The notes under the pieces are model-generated. The model did no database searches and had not been told where the DNA came from. It was given only the letters and a program-made list of their open reading frames with translations. A program made the position numbers and the translations under genes. A stretch of DNA of 64,000 nucleotides from Phenylobacterium sp. (GTDB taxonomy: Bacteria > Pseudomonadota > Alphaproteobacteria > Caulobacterales > Caulobacteraceae), in NCBI RefSeq assembly GCF_013911965.1, contig NZ_JACESE010000015.1, positions 35,336 through 99,335 of the forward strand, in the 5' to 3' direction. This document shows positions 18,102 to 26,652 of the stretch, piece by piece. How positions within the stretch are numbered: position 1 is the first letter of the stretch; every line of letters starts with the position of its first letter.

Positions 18102-19121
18102 ATGGACGCCGTATCCGACACCGCGCCGCCGCAAGCCTTCACCGGCCGCTTCTCCGTGGCTCCGATGATGGACTGGACGGACCGGCATTGCCGCGCCTTC
18201 CACCGGACGCTGTCGCGGCGGGCGCTGCTCTATACCGAGATGGTGACGACGGGCGCGGTGCTGCACGGAGACCGCGAGCGGCTGCTGGGCTATGACGCCG
18301 TGGAGCATCCGGTGGCCCTGCAGCTTGGCGGCTCCGATCCGGCCGAACTCGCCGCCGCCGCGCGCATCGGCGAGGATTTAGGCTATGACGAGATCAACCT
18401 CAACGTCGGCTGTCCGTCCGACCGTGTGCAGAGCGGACGCTTCGGCGCCTGCCTGATGCGCGAGCCCGACCTGGTGGCCGAGTGCATGGCCGCCATCGGC
18501 GCGGCGGTGAAAGTTCCGGCCACCGTGAAGTGCCGCATCGGCGTCGACGACCAGGATCCGGAGGAGAGCCTCTTCACCCTGGTCGATCTCTGCGCCAAGG
18601 CCGGGGTCGACACCTTCATCGTCCATGCGCGCAAGGCCTGGCTGAAGGGCCTGTCGCCCAAGGAGAACCGGGACGTCCCGCCGCTGGACTATCCCCTGGT
18701 CTACCGTCTGAAGGCGGAGCGGCCGGGCCTGACCATCGCGATCAACGGCGGCGTGCCGGACCTGCCCGCGGCGATGGAGCACCTGGCGCACGTCGACGGC
18801 GTGATGCTCGGGCGGGCCGCCTATCATACGCCCGAGGTGCTCGGCGCCGTGGATCCGCAGGTGTTCGGCGATGGGGAGGCGGTGGGGCCTTTCGAGGCGG
18901 TCGAGAGCTACCGACCCTACCTCTCCCGGCGGCTGGCGGAGGGTGTGCCCCTGGCGGCGATGACACGGCACATGCTGGGGCTCTTCCACGGGCGTCCCGG
19001 GGCGCGGGCCTGGCGCCGGCTCCTTACCGTCGAGGCCATCCGAAAGGGCGCGGGGCTCGAGGTGATCGACCAAGCGCTCGCAGCTCTGGAAATCGCTGCG
19101 CGCAGCCGCGAGGCAGCCTGA
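18102..19121 (+). CDS. dusA: tRNA-dihydrouridine(20/20a) synthase DusA
   Basis: A 339-residue FMN enzyme that reduces uridines in the tRNA D-loop with NADPH. The barrel opens with FSVAPMMDWTDRHCR, the catalytic Cys is in NLNVGCPSDRVQSGRFGACLM, and the FMN-binding residues are in INGGVPDL and VDGVMLGRAAYHTP. The C-terminal helical tRNA-binding domain follows from about residue 255. Length is as expected for DusA. It is monocistronic, with about 100 bases upstream and 187 downstream. Confidence 0.95.
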   Translation: MDAVSDTAPPQAFTGRFSVAPMMDWTDRHCRAFHRTLSRRALLYTEMVTTGAVLHGDRERLLGYDAVEHPVALQLGGSDPAELAAAARIGEDLGYDEINLNVGCPSDRVQSGRFGACLMREPDLVAECMAAIGAAVKVPATVKCRIGVDDQDPEESLFTLVDLCAKAGVDTFIVHARKAWLKGLSPKENRDVPPLDYPLVYRLKAERPGLTIAINGGVPDLPAAMEHLAHVDGVMLGRAAYHTPEVLGAVDPQVFGDGEAVGPFEAVESYRPYLSRRLAEGVPLAAMTRHMLGLFHGRPGARAWRRLLTVEAIRKGAGLEVIDQALAALEIAARSREAA

Positions 19122-19308
19122 ACTCCCACAACGCCCAGGGACGTGCCGCGGGACGCGCCCTGACCTGAGGTGTTGCGCGCACGCACGGTCTTGCGAAATT
19201 CGAACAGCGTTCAGTTCCAGCCCCCTTGGCCGAGGCGGATAACGACGTTCCTATACCTCCGTTACACGACCGTCCGGCGTACCGATCGGGCGGCAAGGGA
19301 GGATGCTA

Positions 19309-22206
19309 ATGACACGTGCCCATCTTTGCGGCGGCTGCGCCATGGCCGTCGTTCTCGCCCTGTCCGCCGCCCAGGCGAACGCCCAGCAGTCGACGACCGT
19401 GGAAGAGGTCGTGGTCACCGGCTCGTTCATCCGCGGCACCCCTGAGGACGCTGCCCTGCCGGTGGAGGTGGTCTCCAGCGAGGAACTCGCCCGGCGCGGC
19501 TCGCCGACCACGGTCGACCTTATCAAGTCCCTGCCGGTCAGCGGACCGGTGCTGGGGGACAGCAACCAGTTCTCGACCACGGCGCAAGGTCAGGTGGGCG
19601 CGGGCACCGTCAACCTGCGCGGCATCGGTTCGCTGCGCACGCTTGTGCTTCTGAACGGCCGGCGGACCACGCCCTCCCCGGGCGCAGGCTCGGGCGGGGT
19701 CGACACCAACCTCCTGCCGGTGGCCGCCATCGGTCGGGTGGAGGTGCTGAAGGACGGCGCCGCAGCGACCTACGGCTCCGACGCCATCGGGGGCGTGGTC
19801 AACTTCATCACCCGCCGCAACTTCGACGGGGCCGAAGTGGCGGCCGACTACCGGTTCGTCGACGGATCGGACGGCGATTACACGGCCAGTCTGCTTTACG
19901 GCTGGACCGGGGACCGGGCCGACATTCTGTTGAGCGCCGGTTACCAGCATCGATCGGAGCTGCGCACGACGGAGCGCGACTGGGCCAATCAGGACTACCT
20001 GGTCAATCCGTCCGGCTATTCCGTGCTGGGCCAGCCCGGCTCGTTCCTGCCGCGCAACGGCGCGACGCCCACGGCGGGCGTGCAACGGGACGCCAACTGC
20101 GCCGCGGTCGGCAACTTCCCCGGCTTCGCGGGCGCGACGCCGGCCTGCTACTTCACCTATGTTCCGTTCGACAACCTGATCGAGGACGAGGATCGCTACC
20201 AGCTCTTCGGCCAGGCCAATGTGGAGCTGTCCGACAAGGTCGAGCTGCACGTCGAGGCGCTCTACGCCAAGACCGACATCCCCAACATCCGCTTCTCACC
20301 CTCCTATCCGCCCACCTCCGGCCCCAACGGCCCGGGCAGCGTCGGCGTGTTCACCGTGCCCATCAGCAATCCAGGTGCTGTGACGGCGTTGCAGCAGGCG
20401 GGCCTGTCGCCTGGACAGATCGCGGCGACCAACAACATCTCGCTGACCTTGTGGCGGGCCCTCGGGGCGGGTGGCAATCCGGCGACGGACGGGGCGCAGA
20501 TCGGCAGCCGGTCCTATGAAATCTATCGTGTCTCGGGCGCGCTCACCGGCGAGTTCGAGAACGGTCTCGGCTGGGAGACGGCGGTCACCTATTCGGAGGC
20601 CACGAGCAATCAGAACACGACCGACATTCTGATCGACCGTCTGCAGCGGGCGCTGAACGGACTTGGCGGACCCAACTGCACGGGCAATACGCCCGGCGCC
20701 AACGGCTGCCAGTACCTGAACCCGTTCTCCAACGCCTATCCGGGCAATCCCGCGCTCGGACTGACCAACCCGGGCTACGTCTCTGCCAACGCCAACGACC
20801 CGGCGCTGGTGGGCTGGCTGTTCGACACGCAGATGTCGGAGAACCGGTCGCGGCTGTTGGTGGTGGACGCGGTTCTGAACGGCGAACTCGGCTGGACCCT
20901 GCCGGGCGGAGACATCGGCTGGGCTGTGGGCGCGCAGTACCGTCGCAACGAGCTGCAGACGACGCTCTTCAGTCCGTTCCAGGACTCCCGCGTCACGCCT
21001 TGCCCGGTTCCGGGCGTCACCACCTGCGCCTTCCCGACAGGCCCCTATATTTTCCTCGGCCAGAGCACGCCTTCGCAGCTGGACGACTCCATCTACGCCG
21101 TCTTCGCCGAGGCGAGCCTGCCGATCACCGACTCGATCAATGCTCAGCTGGCCGTCCGCTACGAGGACTATGGCGGCCAGACGGGGTCGACCACCAATCC
21201 TAAGCTGGCCCTGAAGTGGCAGATCACCGAGGCGCTGGCTCTGCGCGGCTCGGTGGGGACCACCTTCCGCGGTCCGACCCCGGTCAACCGCTCGACCAAC
21301 CAGGTGACGGGCCTGTCGGGCATCATCGCGGCGGGCAACAACTTCAAGTCCGTGGACTTCCCCGGAAATCCGGCCATCGGCCCGGAAAAGGCCACCACCT
21401 ACAATGTCGGCCTGATCTTCGAGCAGGGCGGCTTCCGCGCCATCCTCGACTACTGGAACTTCAAGATCGAGGACCAGATCGTCCAGGTGCCGGCCAACGT
21501 CATCGCCACCTCGGTGGCCGGGGTGGGCAACGGGACGCAGACGGTCAACTGCAGCAGCGCTCTGCGCGACCTGATCACCTTCAACAACAACAACACCTGC
21601 ACGCAAGGCGTGACGGTCGGCAACGACATCGCCCGCGTGCTGTCGCCGGTGACCAACGGGCCGGAGTTCCGTGTCTCGGGCATCGACGCCCAGCTCGACT
21701 TTCGCACCACGGACGCCTGGGGCGGGCGGGCCGGGGCAGGGGCGTCGGTCAGCTACTACCTCCAGTACGAGTACGACGACTTCATCTTCAACGGCGTACT
21801 GGTCAATGAGGGCTATGACGCCCGCGGCTTCGCCAACTATGACCGTCTGCCGGGCACCATCTCGGAGTGGCGGGCGACGGCCTATGCCGAGTATGGCCGC
21901 GGGCCGCACAACCTGCGTGCCGACTTGACCTTCATCGACGGCGTTGTGGACAACCGCGCGCCGATCAGCGTGCAGAACCAGACCGGCGCCCTGCAGCCGA
22001 TCACCTTCGGTCAGAAGGTGGAGGACTTCTATTCCCTGGACCTGACCTATCGGGTGGATCTGCCATGGGACACCATCCTCACGGCGTCGGTGTTCAACGT
22101 CTTCGATCGGGATCCCTCGGCGGCGCGGCTGGAGTACAGCTACGATCCCTTCATCGGCAATCCGTACGGCCGGACCTATAAGGTCGGCTTCCGCAAGCGG
22201 TTCTGA
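19309..22206 (+). CDS. TonB-dependent outer-membrane receptor
   Basis: A 965-residue receptor. It has a signal peptide (MTRAHLCGGCAMAVVLALS..., ending ANA), a TonB-box-like VEEVVVTGS, a plug containing VNLRGIGSLRTLVLLNGRR and DGAAATYGSDAIGGVVNFI, and a barrel ending KVGFRKRF with terminal Phe. This is the oligosaccharide/unknown-substrate subtype common in Caulobacterales and sphingomonads. An ATG at 19303 overlaps the AAGGGAGG ribosome site too closely, so 19309 was chosen. No catabolic partner lies nearby. Confidence 0.93.
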   Translation: MTRAHLCGGCAMAVVLALSAAQANAQQSTTVEEVVVTGSFIRGTPEDAALPVEVVSSEELARRGSPTTVDLIKSLPVSGPVLGDSNQFSTTAQGQVGAGTVNLRGIGSLRTLVLLNGRRTTPSPGAGSGGVDTNLLPVAAIGRVEVLKDGAAATYGSDAIGGVVNFITRRNFDGAEVAADYRFVDGSDGDYTASLLYGWTGDRADILLSAGYQHRSELRTTERDWANQDYLVNPSGYSVLGQPGSFLPRNGATPTAGVQRDANCAAVGNFPGFAGATPACYFTYVPFDNLIEDEDRYQLFGQANVELSDKVELHVEALYAKTDIPNIRFSPSYPPTSGPNGPGSVGVFTVPISNPGAVTALQQAGLSPGQIAATNNISLTLWRALGAGGNPATDGAQIGSRSYEIYRVSGALTGEFENGLGWETAVTYSEATSNQNTTDILIDRLQRALNGLGGPNCTGNTPGANGCQYLNPFSNAYPGNPALGLTNPGYVSANANDPALVGWLFDTQMSENRSRLLVVDAVLNGELGWTLPGGDIGWAVGAQYRRNELQTTLFSPFQDSRVTPCPVPGVTTCAFPTGPYIFLGQSTPSQLDDSIYAVFAEASLPITDSINAQLAVRYEDYGGQTGSTTNPKLALKWQITEALALRGSVGTTFRGPTPVNRSTNQVTGLSGIIAAGNNFKSVDFPGNPAIGPEKATTYNVGLIFEQGGFRAILDYWNFKIEDQIVQVPANVIATSVAGVGNGTQTVNCSSALRDLITFNNNNTCTQGVTVGNDIARVLSPVTNGPEFRVSGIDAQLDFRTTDAWGGRAGAGASVSYYLQYEYDDFIFNGVLVNEGYDARGFANYDRLPGTISEWRATAYAEYGRGPHNLRADLTFIDGVVDNRAPISVQNQTGALQPITFGQKVEDFYSLDLTYRVDLPWDTILTASVFNVFDRDPSAARLEYSYDPFIGNPYGRTYKVGFRKRF

Positions 22207-22215
22207 CCGCCCGCC

Positions 22216-22716
22216 TCAGATCGGCGCCTTGGTCATGAAGACGGCCGAGGCGCCGTAGGCGGCCACCTTGGCGGCGAGTTCCAGGCTCAGAGCGCTCTGG
22301 ACTCGCCACCCCTGCTTCTCCCAGAAGGGCGCCGCGCCCTCGACGGCGACCAGTTCCGACGCGCCGAGCCCCGCGGCTCGGGCCGCCGCCGCGCCGGCCG
22401 CGATCAGGGCCTGAGCGAGGCCCGTGCCGCGCGCCTGGGGCCCGACGGAAAGATCATGGACATACCAGCACTGCGGCGAGGGCGGCGGCGACAGGACCGT
22501 GTCGACCGGCGGCGGCGAGCCCGAGATCCAGGCGTGGCTGACGAGATAGCCGCTCAGACCGGCCTCGTCCCAGGCGACGAGGTTCATCGCCGGCGCCATG
22601 GCCATGCGGCTGAGGAAGGCCGGCGCGGCGTCGTGCAGGGCGGGCGGATAGCCCTGCGTCTGCAGGGCGAGAACTGCGGGCAGGTCGTCCGCCGTCATGG
22701 GCCGCAGGGCCGCCAT
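22216..22716 (-). CDS. GNAT family N-acetyltransferase
   Basis: A 166-residue acetyl-CoA-dependent transferase. The acetyl-CoA-binding motif A reads VGPQARGTGLAQALIAA and is preceded by WYVHDLSVGP; EGAAPFWEKQGWR near the C-terminus is the usual family ending. The substrate is unknown. The gene begins 2 bases after the retropepsin gene and is probably co-transcribed with it. It converges with the TonB receptor gene, leaving only 9 bases between them. Confidence 0.87.
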   Translation of the reverse strand: MAALRPMTADDLPAVLALQTQGYPPALHDAAPAFLSRMAMAPAMNLVAWDEAGLSGYLVSHAWISGSPPPVDTVLSPPPSPQCWYVHDLSVGPQARGTGLAQALIAAGAAAARAAGLGASELVAVEGAAPFWEKQGWRVQSALSLELAAKVAAYGASAVFMTKAPI

Positions 22717-22718
22717 GC

Positions 22719-23228
22719 TCAGGGCTGCAGGACCAGGGAGGTGCGGGTGGCCTCGAAGCCCGACAGGCGACCGAGATAGCTCATGCCCAGAAGCGAGGTC
22801 TCCAGGCCCTTCTCGACGATCATGGCGTCCACGTCGGAGACGCTGGCGCCGGCGATGGAGACGGCCGGAAGCTTGACCACGGCGGCCCGCGCCTCGCCGG
22901 CGGCGGTCAGCACCTTCTGGCCATAGACGAGCGCCTCGGTGTCATAGCCGAGCCGGCGGGCGTCTTCCTGGGTCAGGGCCACGGTGGTGGCGCCGGTGTC
23001 GACCAGGAAGCGGACGGGCCGGCCCTGGATCTCGCCCTCGGCCCAGTAGTGGCCGTCGGCCGATTTGAGGATGGCCGCCCGGTCCTGGACCTGCGGCGGC
23101 GGCGCGCCCTCGCGCCAGACGGCGGCGAGCGCGGTCGCCCCGCGAACCGGGTCGAGCGCCACCACGGCCTGGGCCGCGCCGACGGCCGAAACGGCCGCCA
23201 CAAGGGTCAGCATTGCAAACCTGAACAT
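22719..23228 (-). CDS. secreted retropepsin-like aspartic protease
   Basis: A 169-residue protein with a signal peptide (MFRFAMLTLVAAVSAVGAAQA) and a single retroviral-type aspartic protease domain. The catalytic DTG is in FLVDTGATTVALTQEDARRLG, and a second glycine-rich flap region SLLGMSYLGRLSGFE follows. Such proteins act as homodimers in the periplasm or membrane. The ATG at 23228 was preferred because GAGGCGGG lies just upstream; an ATG at 23249 is possible. Confidence 0.85.
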   Translation of the reverse strand: MFRFAMLTLVAAVSAVGAAQAVVALDPVRGATALAAVWREGAPPPQVQDRAAILKSADGHYWAEGEIQGRPVRFLVDTGATTVALTQEDARRLGYDTEALVYGQKVLTAAGEARAAVVKLPAVSIAGASVSDVDAMIVEKGLETSLLGMSYLGRLSGFEATRTSLVLQP

Positions 23229-23331
23229 GTCCCGCCTCACCGAAGGCATTGGCCGTATCGGCCTTGTTATGGGACGAGCCTAGACCCCTGCGGGTTTGCA
23301 TCCGGTGAATCGCCGGGACGGGCGCCGCCGG

Positions 23332-23541
23332 TCAGACGAAGCCCAACTTCTCCGGCGAAATGCGTCCGCGGCGGGCGGGCAGTTCGGCCATCAGCGCCTC
23401 GCGCCTCTCGGGCGTCAGCTTGGCCCAGCCGGCGACCTCGGGAAGCGTCCGATAGCAGCCGAGACACAGACCGCTCTCGCCGTCGATGGCGCAGACCTTG
23501 ATGCAGGGCGTCTTGATCGGGGCGGGCGGGGCGCTGGACAT
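23332..23541 (-). CDS. DUF1289 domain protein
   Basis: A 69-residue protein with the DUF1289 cysteine pattern: TPCIKVCAID, then GLCLGCYRTLPEVAGW. The four cysteines likely hold a metal or Fe-S centre; the function is not established. It is about 100 bases upstream of the retropepsin gene and is probably a separate unit. Confidence 0.85.
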   Translation of the reverse strand: MSSAPPAPIKTPCIKVCAIDGESGLCLGCYRTLPEVAGWAKLTPERREALMAELPARRGRISPEKLGFV

Positions 23542-23637
23542 GGCGGCAATCTAGGCGGCGGCGGGCCGCCTCGCCAGAGCACGGCGCGGACGTAACATTA
23601 CCAAGTATTCATGTCATCGAATTGTGGCGGGATACAC

Positions 23638-23668
23638 ATTACGCATGTTTAATCGGAATCTGCGTAAT
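23638..23668. repeat. inverted repeat in AT-rich promoter region
   Basis: ATTACGCA (23638-23645) and TGCGTAAT (23661-23668) form a perfect 8-bp inverted repeat with a 15-base spacer. It sits in an unusually AT-rich stretch (about 23590-23700) upstream of a small secreted-protein gene and could be an operator. No known regulator matched. Confidence 0.5.
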
Positions 23669-23743
23669 ATTGCCGCAAGTTCATTTGAGTTTAGATGGGC
23701 CCGCCGGCACCATCCTCTCACCAACTTCGAGAGGACCGCCCCC

Positions 23744-24112
23744 ATGAAGATCACCGCCATCGTTCTCGCCGCTTCCGCCTTCGCCGCCGCAGGCGCCGCC
23801 GCCAACGCCGCCGATCTGTCGGACATGGACTATCTGCGCGCGACCCGCTGCCACGCGCTGGCCAGCACCGACCTGGTCGATCTGGACACCGCGGCGATCG
23901 ACAAGATGCTGCAGGACCAGCGCTACGGCCGCAGCTCCTACGTGCTGGAGCGCGCGAACAGCGAGCGCAGCCGCGCCGGCCGCCAGGCGCGCAGCGCCGA
24001 GGGCGAGGAGCGCAGCCGCCTTCTGGCCGAGGTCAACGGCCCCTGCCAGGCCTGGCTCAGCGGCGCCGAGAGCCTGAAGACCGCCAAGGCCGGCGGCCCG
24101 GCCGCCGACTGA
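23744..24112 (+). CDS. small secreted hypothetical protein
   Basis: A 122-residue protein with a clear Sec signal peptide (MKITAIVLAASAFAAAG..., ending ANA). The mature part has two cysteines (in RCHALA and PCQAW) that could form a disulfide, and an Arg/Ser/Glu-rich helical middle (SERSRAGRQARSAEGEERSR). Start chosen at 23744 with GAGAGGA upstream. It is followed by a classic intrinsic terminator and preceded by AT-rich DNA, so it is a monocistronic gene with its own promoter. No family recognised. Confidence 0.75.
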   Translation: MKITAIVLAASAFAAAGAAANAADLSDMDYLRATRCHALASTDLVDLDTAAIDKMLQDQRYGRSSYVLERANSERSRAGRQARSAEGEERSRLLAEVNGPCQAWLSGAESLKTAKAGGPAAD

Positions 24113-24151
24113 GGCTCGCGCCTCGCACCACCTTCTGTCGCCTAGTCCCTC

Positions 24152-24188
24152 GGGCGCGTCTCTCCCCTGGAGGCGCGCCCGCTTTTTT
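24152..24188 (+). terminator. intrinsic terminator
   Basis: An 11-bp GC-rich stem (24152-24162 with 24170-24180, one G-T pair) with a 7-base loop is followed by TTTTTT at 24183-24188. This is the clearest Rho-independent terminator in the window and ends the small secreted-protein gene. Confidence 0.9.
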
Positions 24189-24264
24189 GTCGGCGGAAGG
24201 AACCCGGGCGGCGCGGCGCGCCTTCTTGCGCAGGTGAGCTTGGCCGTGCAGTAACCGGAGCGCG

Positions 24265-25773
24265 ATGAGCATCCTGACCCCCGGGGAAACCTGCTGGCGG
24301 CGCGAACACGCCCACCGCGCGGCTTTCCTCATCGACAACGAGGCCTACTTCAACGCGCTGGCCGAGATCCTGCCCAATGCGCGCCGGTCGATCTATCTGC
24401 TCGGCTGGGGGTTCGACCCGCGGACCCGCCTGACGCCCGACGGCTTCGACGGCCCCGACGATCCCGACGAGATCGGCCGCATCCTGGTGGAGCTGTCGCG
24501 ACGCCGGCCCGACCTGGACATTCGGCTCCTGATCTGGAAGTCGGCCCTGCCGATCAGCGCCAGCCAGAACTTCTTCCCCCACAGGGCCAAGGCCTGGTTC
24601 CACGGCACGACGGTGCAGCTGCGCCTGGACGAATCCGTCCCCTTCGGCGCGTGCCATCACCAGAAGGCGCTCGTGGTCGACGATGCGGTGGCCATCTGCG
24701 GCGGCGGCGACATCTGCGTCGACCGCTGGGACACCCCCGGCCACCTCGACGACGACCGCCGCAGGATCATGCCCGACCAGGAGTGCCACGCGCCGCGGCA
24801 CGAGGTGATGATGATGGTCGATGGCGCGGCCGCCAGCGCCATGGGCGACCTCTTCCGCATGCGCTGGCGCCGTTCGGCCGACGAGGTGGTTCCGAAGGCC
24901 GCGCCCGGGCCGGGCGATCCGTGGCCGAGCCGCGTGCCGGCCCATCTTCTGGACGTGGAAGTGGCGATCGCCCGCACCGAGCCGGCCTGGCAGCGGGAGA
25001 AGACGACCGACGAGATCCGTCGTCTGACGCTCGCCTCGATCGCCGAGGCGCGGGACGTGATCTATCTGGAGAACCAGTACTTCACCTCGCCCATCTACGC
25101 CGAGGCCCTGGCCGCGCGGCTGGCCGAGCCCGAAGGCCCGGAGGTGGTGCTCATCTCCACGGGCAAGTGTCCGAGCTGGTTCGATCAGCTGACCATGGAC
25201 CGGGCCCGCACCAACATGCTCTGGCGCCTGCAGGCGGCCGACGTGTTCGGGCGCTTCTACGCCTATTATCCGGTCACGGCCTCGGGCGAGTACGTCATCG
25301 TCCACTCGAAGGTGACGGTGATCGACGACCGCATCGTCCGGGTCGGATCGGCCAATCTGAACAACCGGTCCGGCGGCTTCGACACCGAGTGCGAGATGGC
25401 GCTGGACGCGCAAGGGGAAAGCTCCCGGCGCAATGTGGCGGCGTTCCGCGACCGGCTGGTCGGCCACTTCATGGGCTATACCGGCGAGGCCGTCGCCAAG
25501 GCTCGGCGCGAGCGGGGCGGACTGGGTGCGGCGATCGAGGCGCTGAACCGCGAAGGCCGGCTGCGCCGCCTGGGGCCGCAGGACATGACCACGCTCGGCA
25601 AGATCATCGCGGCCTTTCACATCGGCGATCCCGCCGACGTGGCCGATTCCTGGCGGGTCTTCCGACGGCGCGAGCGGCTCTACGACGCCGCCCGTCGCCT
25701 GGCCCTCGCCATCGCCCAGGGCCGGCCCTATGCGGCCGAGGAGAGCTCGAAGTCCATCACCAGCGGCAGGTGA
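24265..25773 (+). CDS. phospholipase D / cardiolipin synthase-family protein
   Basis: A 502-residue protein with two HKD half-sites: HHQKALVVDD around residues 131-140 and HSKVTVIDDRIVRVGSANLNNRS further on. The second carries the full HxKxxxxD...GSxNxN pattern. It should transfer or hydrolyse phosphatidyl groups by a covalent phospho-histidine intermediate. No clear membrane segment or signal peptide. The 3' end overlaps the convergent EEP-family gene by 46 bases. Whether it is a cardiolipin synthase or a phospholipase cannot be decided from sequence. Confidence 0.9.
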   Translation: MSILTPGETCWRREHAHRAAFLIDNEAYFNALAEILPNARRSIYLLGWGFDPRTRLTPDGFDGPDDPDEIGRILVELSRRRPDLDIRLLIWKSALPISASQNFFPHRAKAWFHGTTVQLRLDESVPFGACHHQKALVVDDAVAICGGGDICVDRWDTPGHLDDDRRRIMPDQECHAPRHEVMMMVDGAAASAMGDLFRMRWRRSADEVVPKAAPGPGDPWPSRVPAHLLDVEVAIARTEPAWQREKTTDEIRRLTLASIAEARDVIYLENQYFTSPIYAEALAARLAEPEGPEVVLISTGKCPSWFDQLTMDRARTNMLWRLQAADVFGRFYAYYPVTASGEYVIVHSKVTVIDDRIVRVGSANLNNRSGGFDTECEMALDAQGESSRRNVAAFRDRLVGHFMGYTGEAVAKARRERGGLGAAIEALNREGRLRRLGPQDMTTLGKIIAAFHIGDPADVADSWRVFRRRERLYDAARRLALAIAQGRPYAAEESSKSITSGR

Positions 25774-26468
25774 TCCGACGCCGCCCGCGTGACCGGATCG
25801 TAGGGCGCAAAGACGTCGAGCACGCGCACCTCCGGACTGACGAAGATGTGGTCGATCCGCAGCACGGGCAGGACGGAGGGGAAGGAGGCCGAGGCCGACT
25901 TCTTCTCGGCGATCTTGCGCGCGGGGGCGAGCTTGGCCGACAGGGTGCGATAGACCAGAGAGGCCGAGGTGACGTTGAAGTCGCCCAGCAGGATGGTCGG
26001 GCCCGTGCGGTCGGGATGGCCGATCCAGCCGGAGCCCGCCAGGGCGGCGGCCTGGTTCTGCTGCTCGCGCGGGACAAGGCCCAGATGGGTGTTGATGACC
26101 TGCAGCGGCCGGCCGTCGAGGTCGACCTCCACCCACAGCGCCCCGCGGGGCTCGAGCTGCGGCACGCGCTCGTGGCCGGGCAGGGCGGCGGCCTTGACCT
26201 TGCGCTCCGGGTGCCGCGTCAGAATGGCGTCGCCATAGAGTTCTTCCTCCACCTTCATCGCCGGATGGAAGTGGAAGGCCATCTCCAGCCGCCGGGCGAT
26301 CTCGTGGGCCTGGTCGACGCCGTTGGTCCGCATCCGACCGACGTCCAGCTCCTGAAGGGCGACGATGTCGGGCTCCAGGGCCGCGATCGCGTCGGCGACC
26401 CGGCCGACGTCGAGCCGCCGGTCCGTGCCGACGCAACGGTGGACGTTGTAGGTGAGGATGCGAGGCAT
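25728..26468 (-). CDS. endonuclease/exonuclease/phosphatase (EEP) family hydrolase
   Basis: A 246-residue metal-dependent phosphodiesterase-fold protein. Family motifs are LTYNVHRCVG at the start, IVALQELDVGR (metal-binding Glu), LLGDFNVTS and DHIFVSPEVRVLD, with ASDHLPLVMDF (catalytic Asp-His) at the end. EEP proteins next to phospholipase D-family genes are common and may act on phospholipid headgroups, though nucleic acid or inositol phosphate substrates are possible. It is convergent with and overlaps the PLD gene. Confidence 0.9.
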   Translation of the reverse strand: MPRILTYNVHRCVGTDRRLDVGRVADAIAALEPDIVALQELDVGRMRTNGVDQAHEIARRLEMAFHFHPAMKVEEELYGDAILTRHPERKVKAAALPGHERVPQLEPRGALWVEVDLDGRPLQVINTHLGLVPREQQNQAAALAGSGWIGHPDRTGPTILLGDFNVTSASLVYRTLSAKLAPARKIAEKKSASASFPSVLPVLRIDHIFVSPEVRVLDVFAPYDPVTRAASDHLPLVMDFELSSAA

Positions 26469-26540
26469 GCTTGCGTCCTTCTGCGCGCCGAACAGGGCGG
26501 ATGCAAGTCGCTCACCCCAGGGTTTCAGAGCGCGATCCGC

Positions 26541-26560
26541 TTACGTTGACGTTAGCGTCA
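26541..26560. promoter_or_regulatory. palindromic operator, LiuR-like
   Basis: TGACG-TTAG-CGTCA (26547-26560) is a perfect 5-4-5 palindrome preceded by TTACGT. It resembles sites of MerR-family regulators of acyl-CoA and branched-chain amino-acid catabolism (LiuR type). It lies about 93 bases upstream of the first acyl-CoA dehydrogenase start and about 75 bases from the divergent EEP gene. Assignment to LiuR is tentative. Confidence 0.5.
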
Positions 26561-26652
26561 TCTTTTCTCGCGCAGGCCTCGCGCCTATTGTCCGCGGCGA
26601 GCCGGGCGGCCCAAGGCGCCGTCCGCCGAAGAGGCCATCCAGGGAGTTCGCC

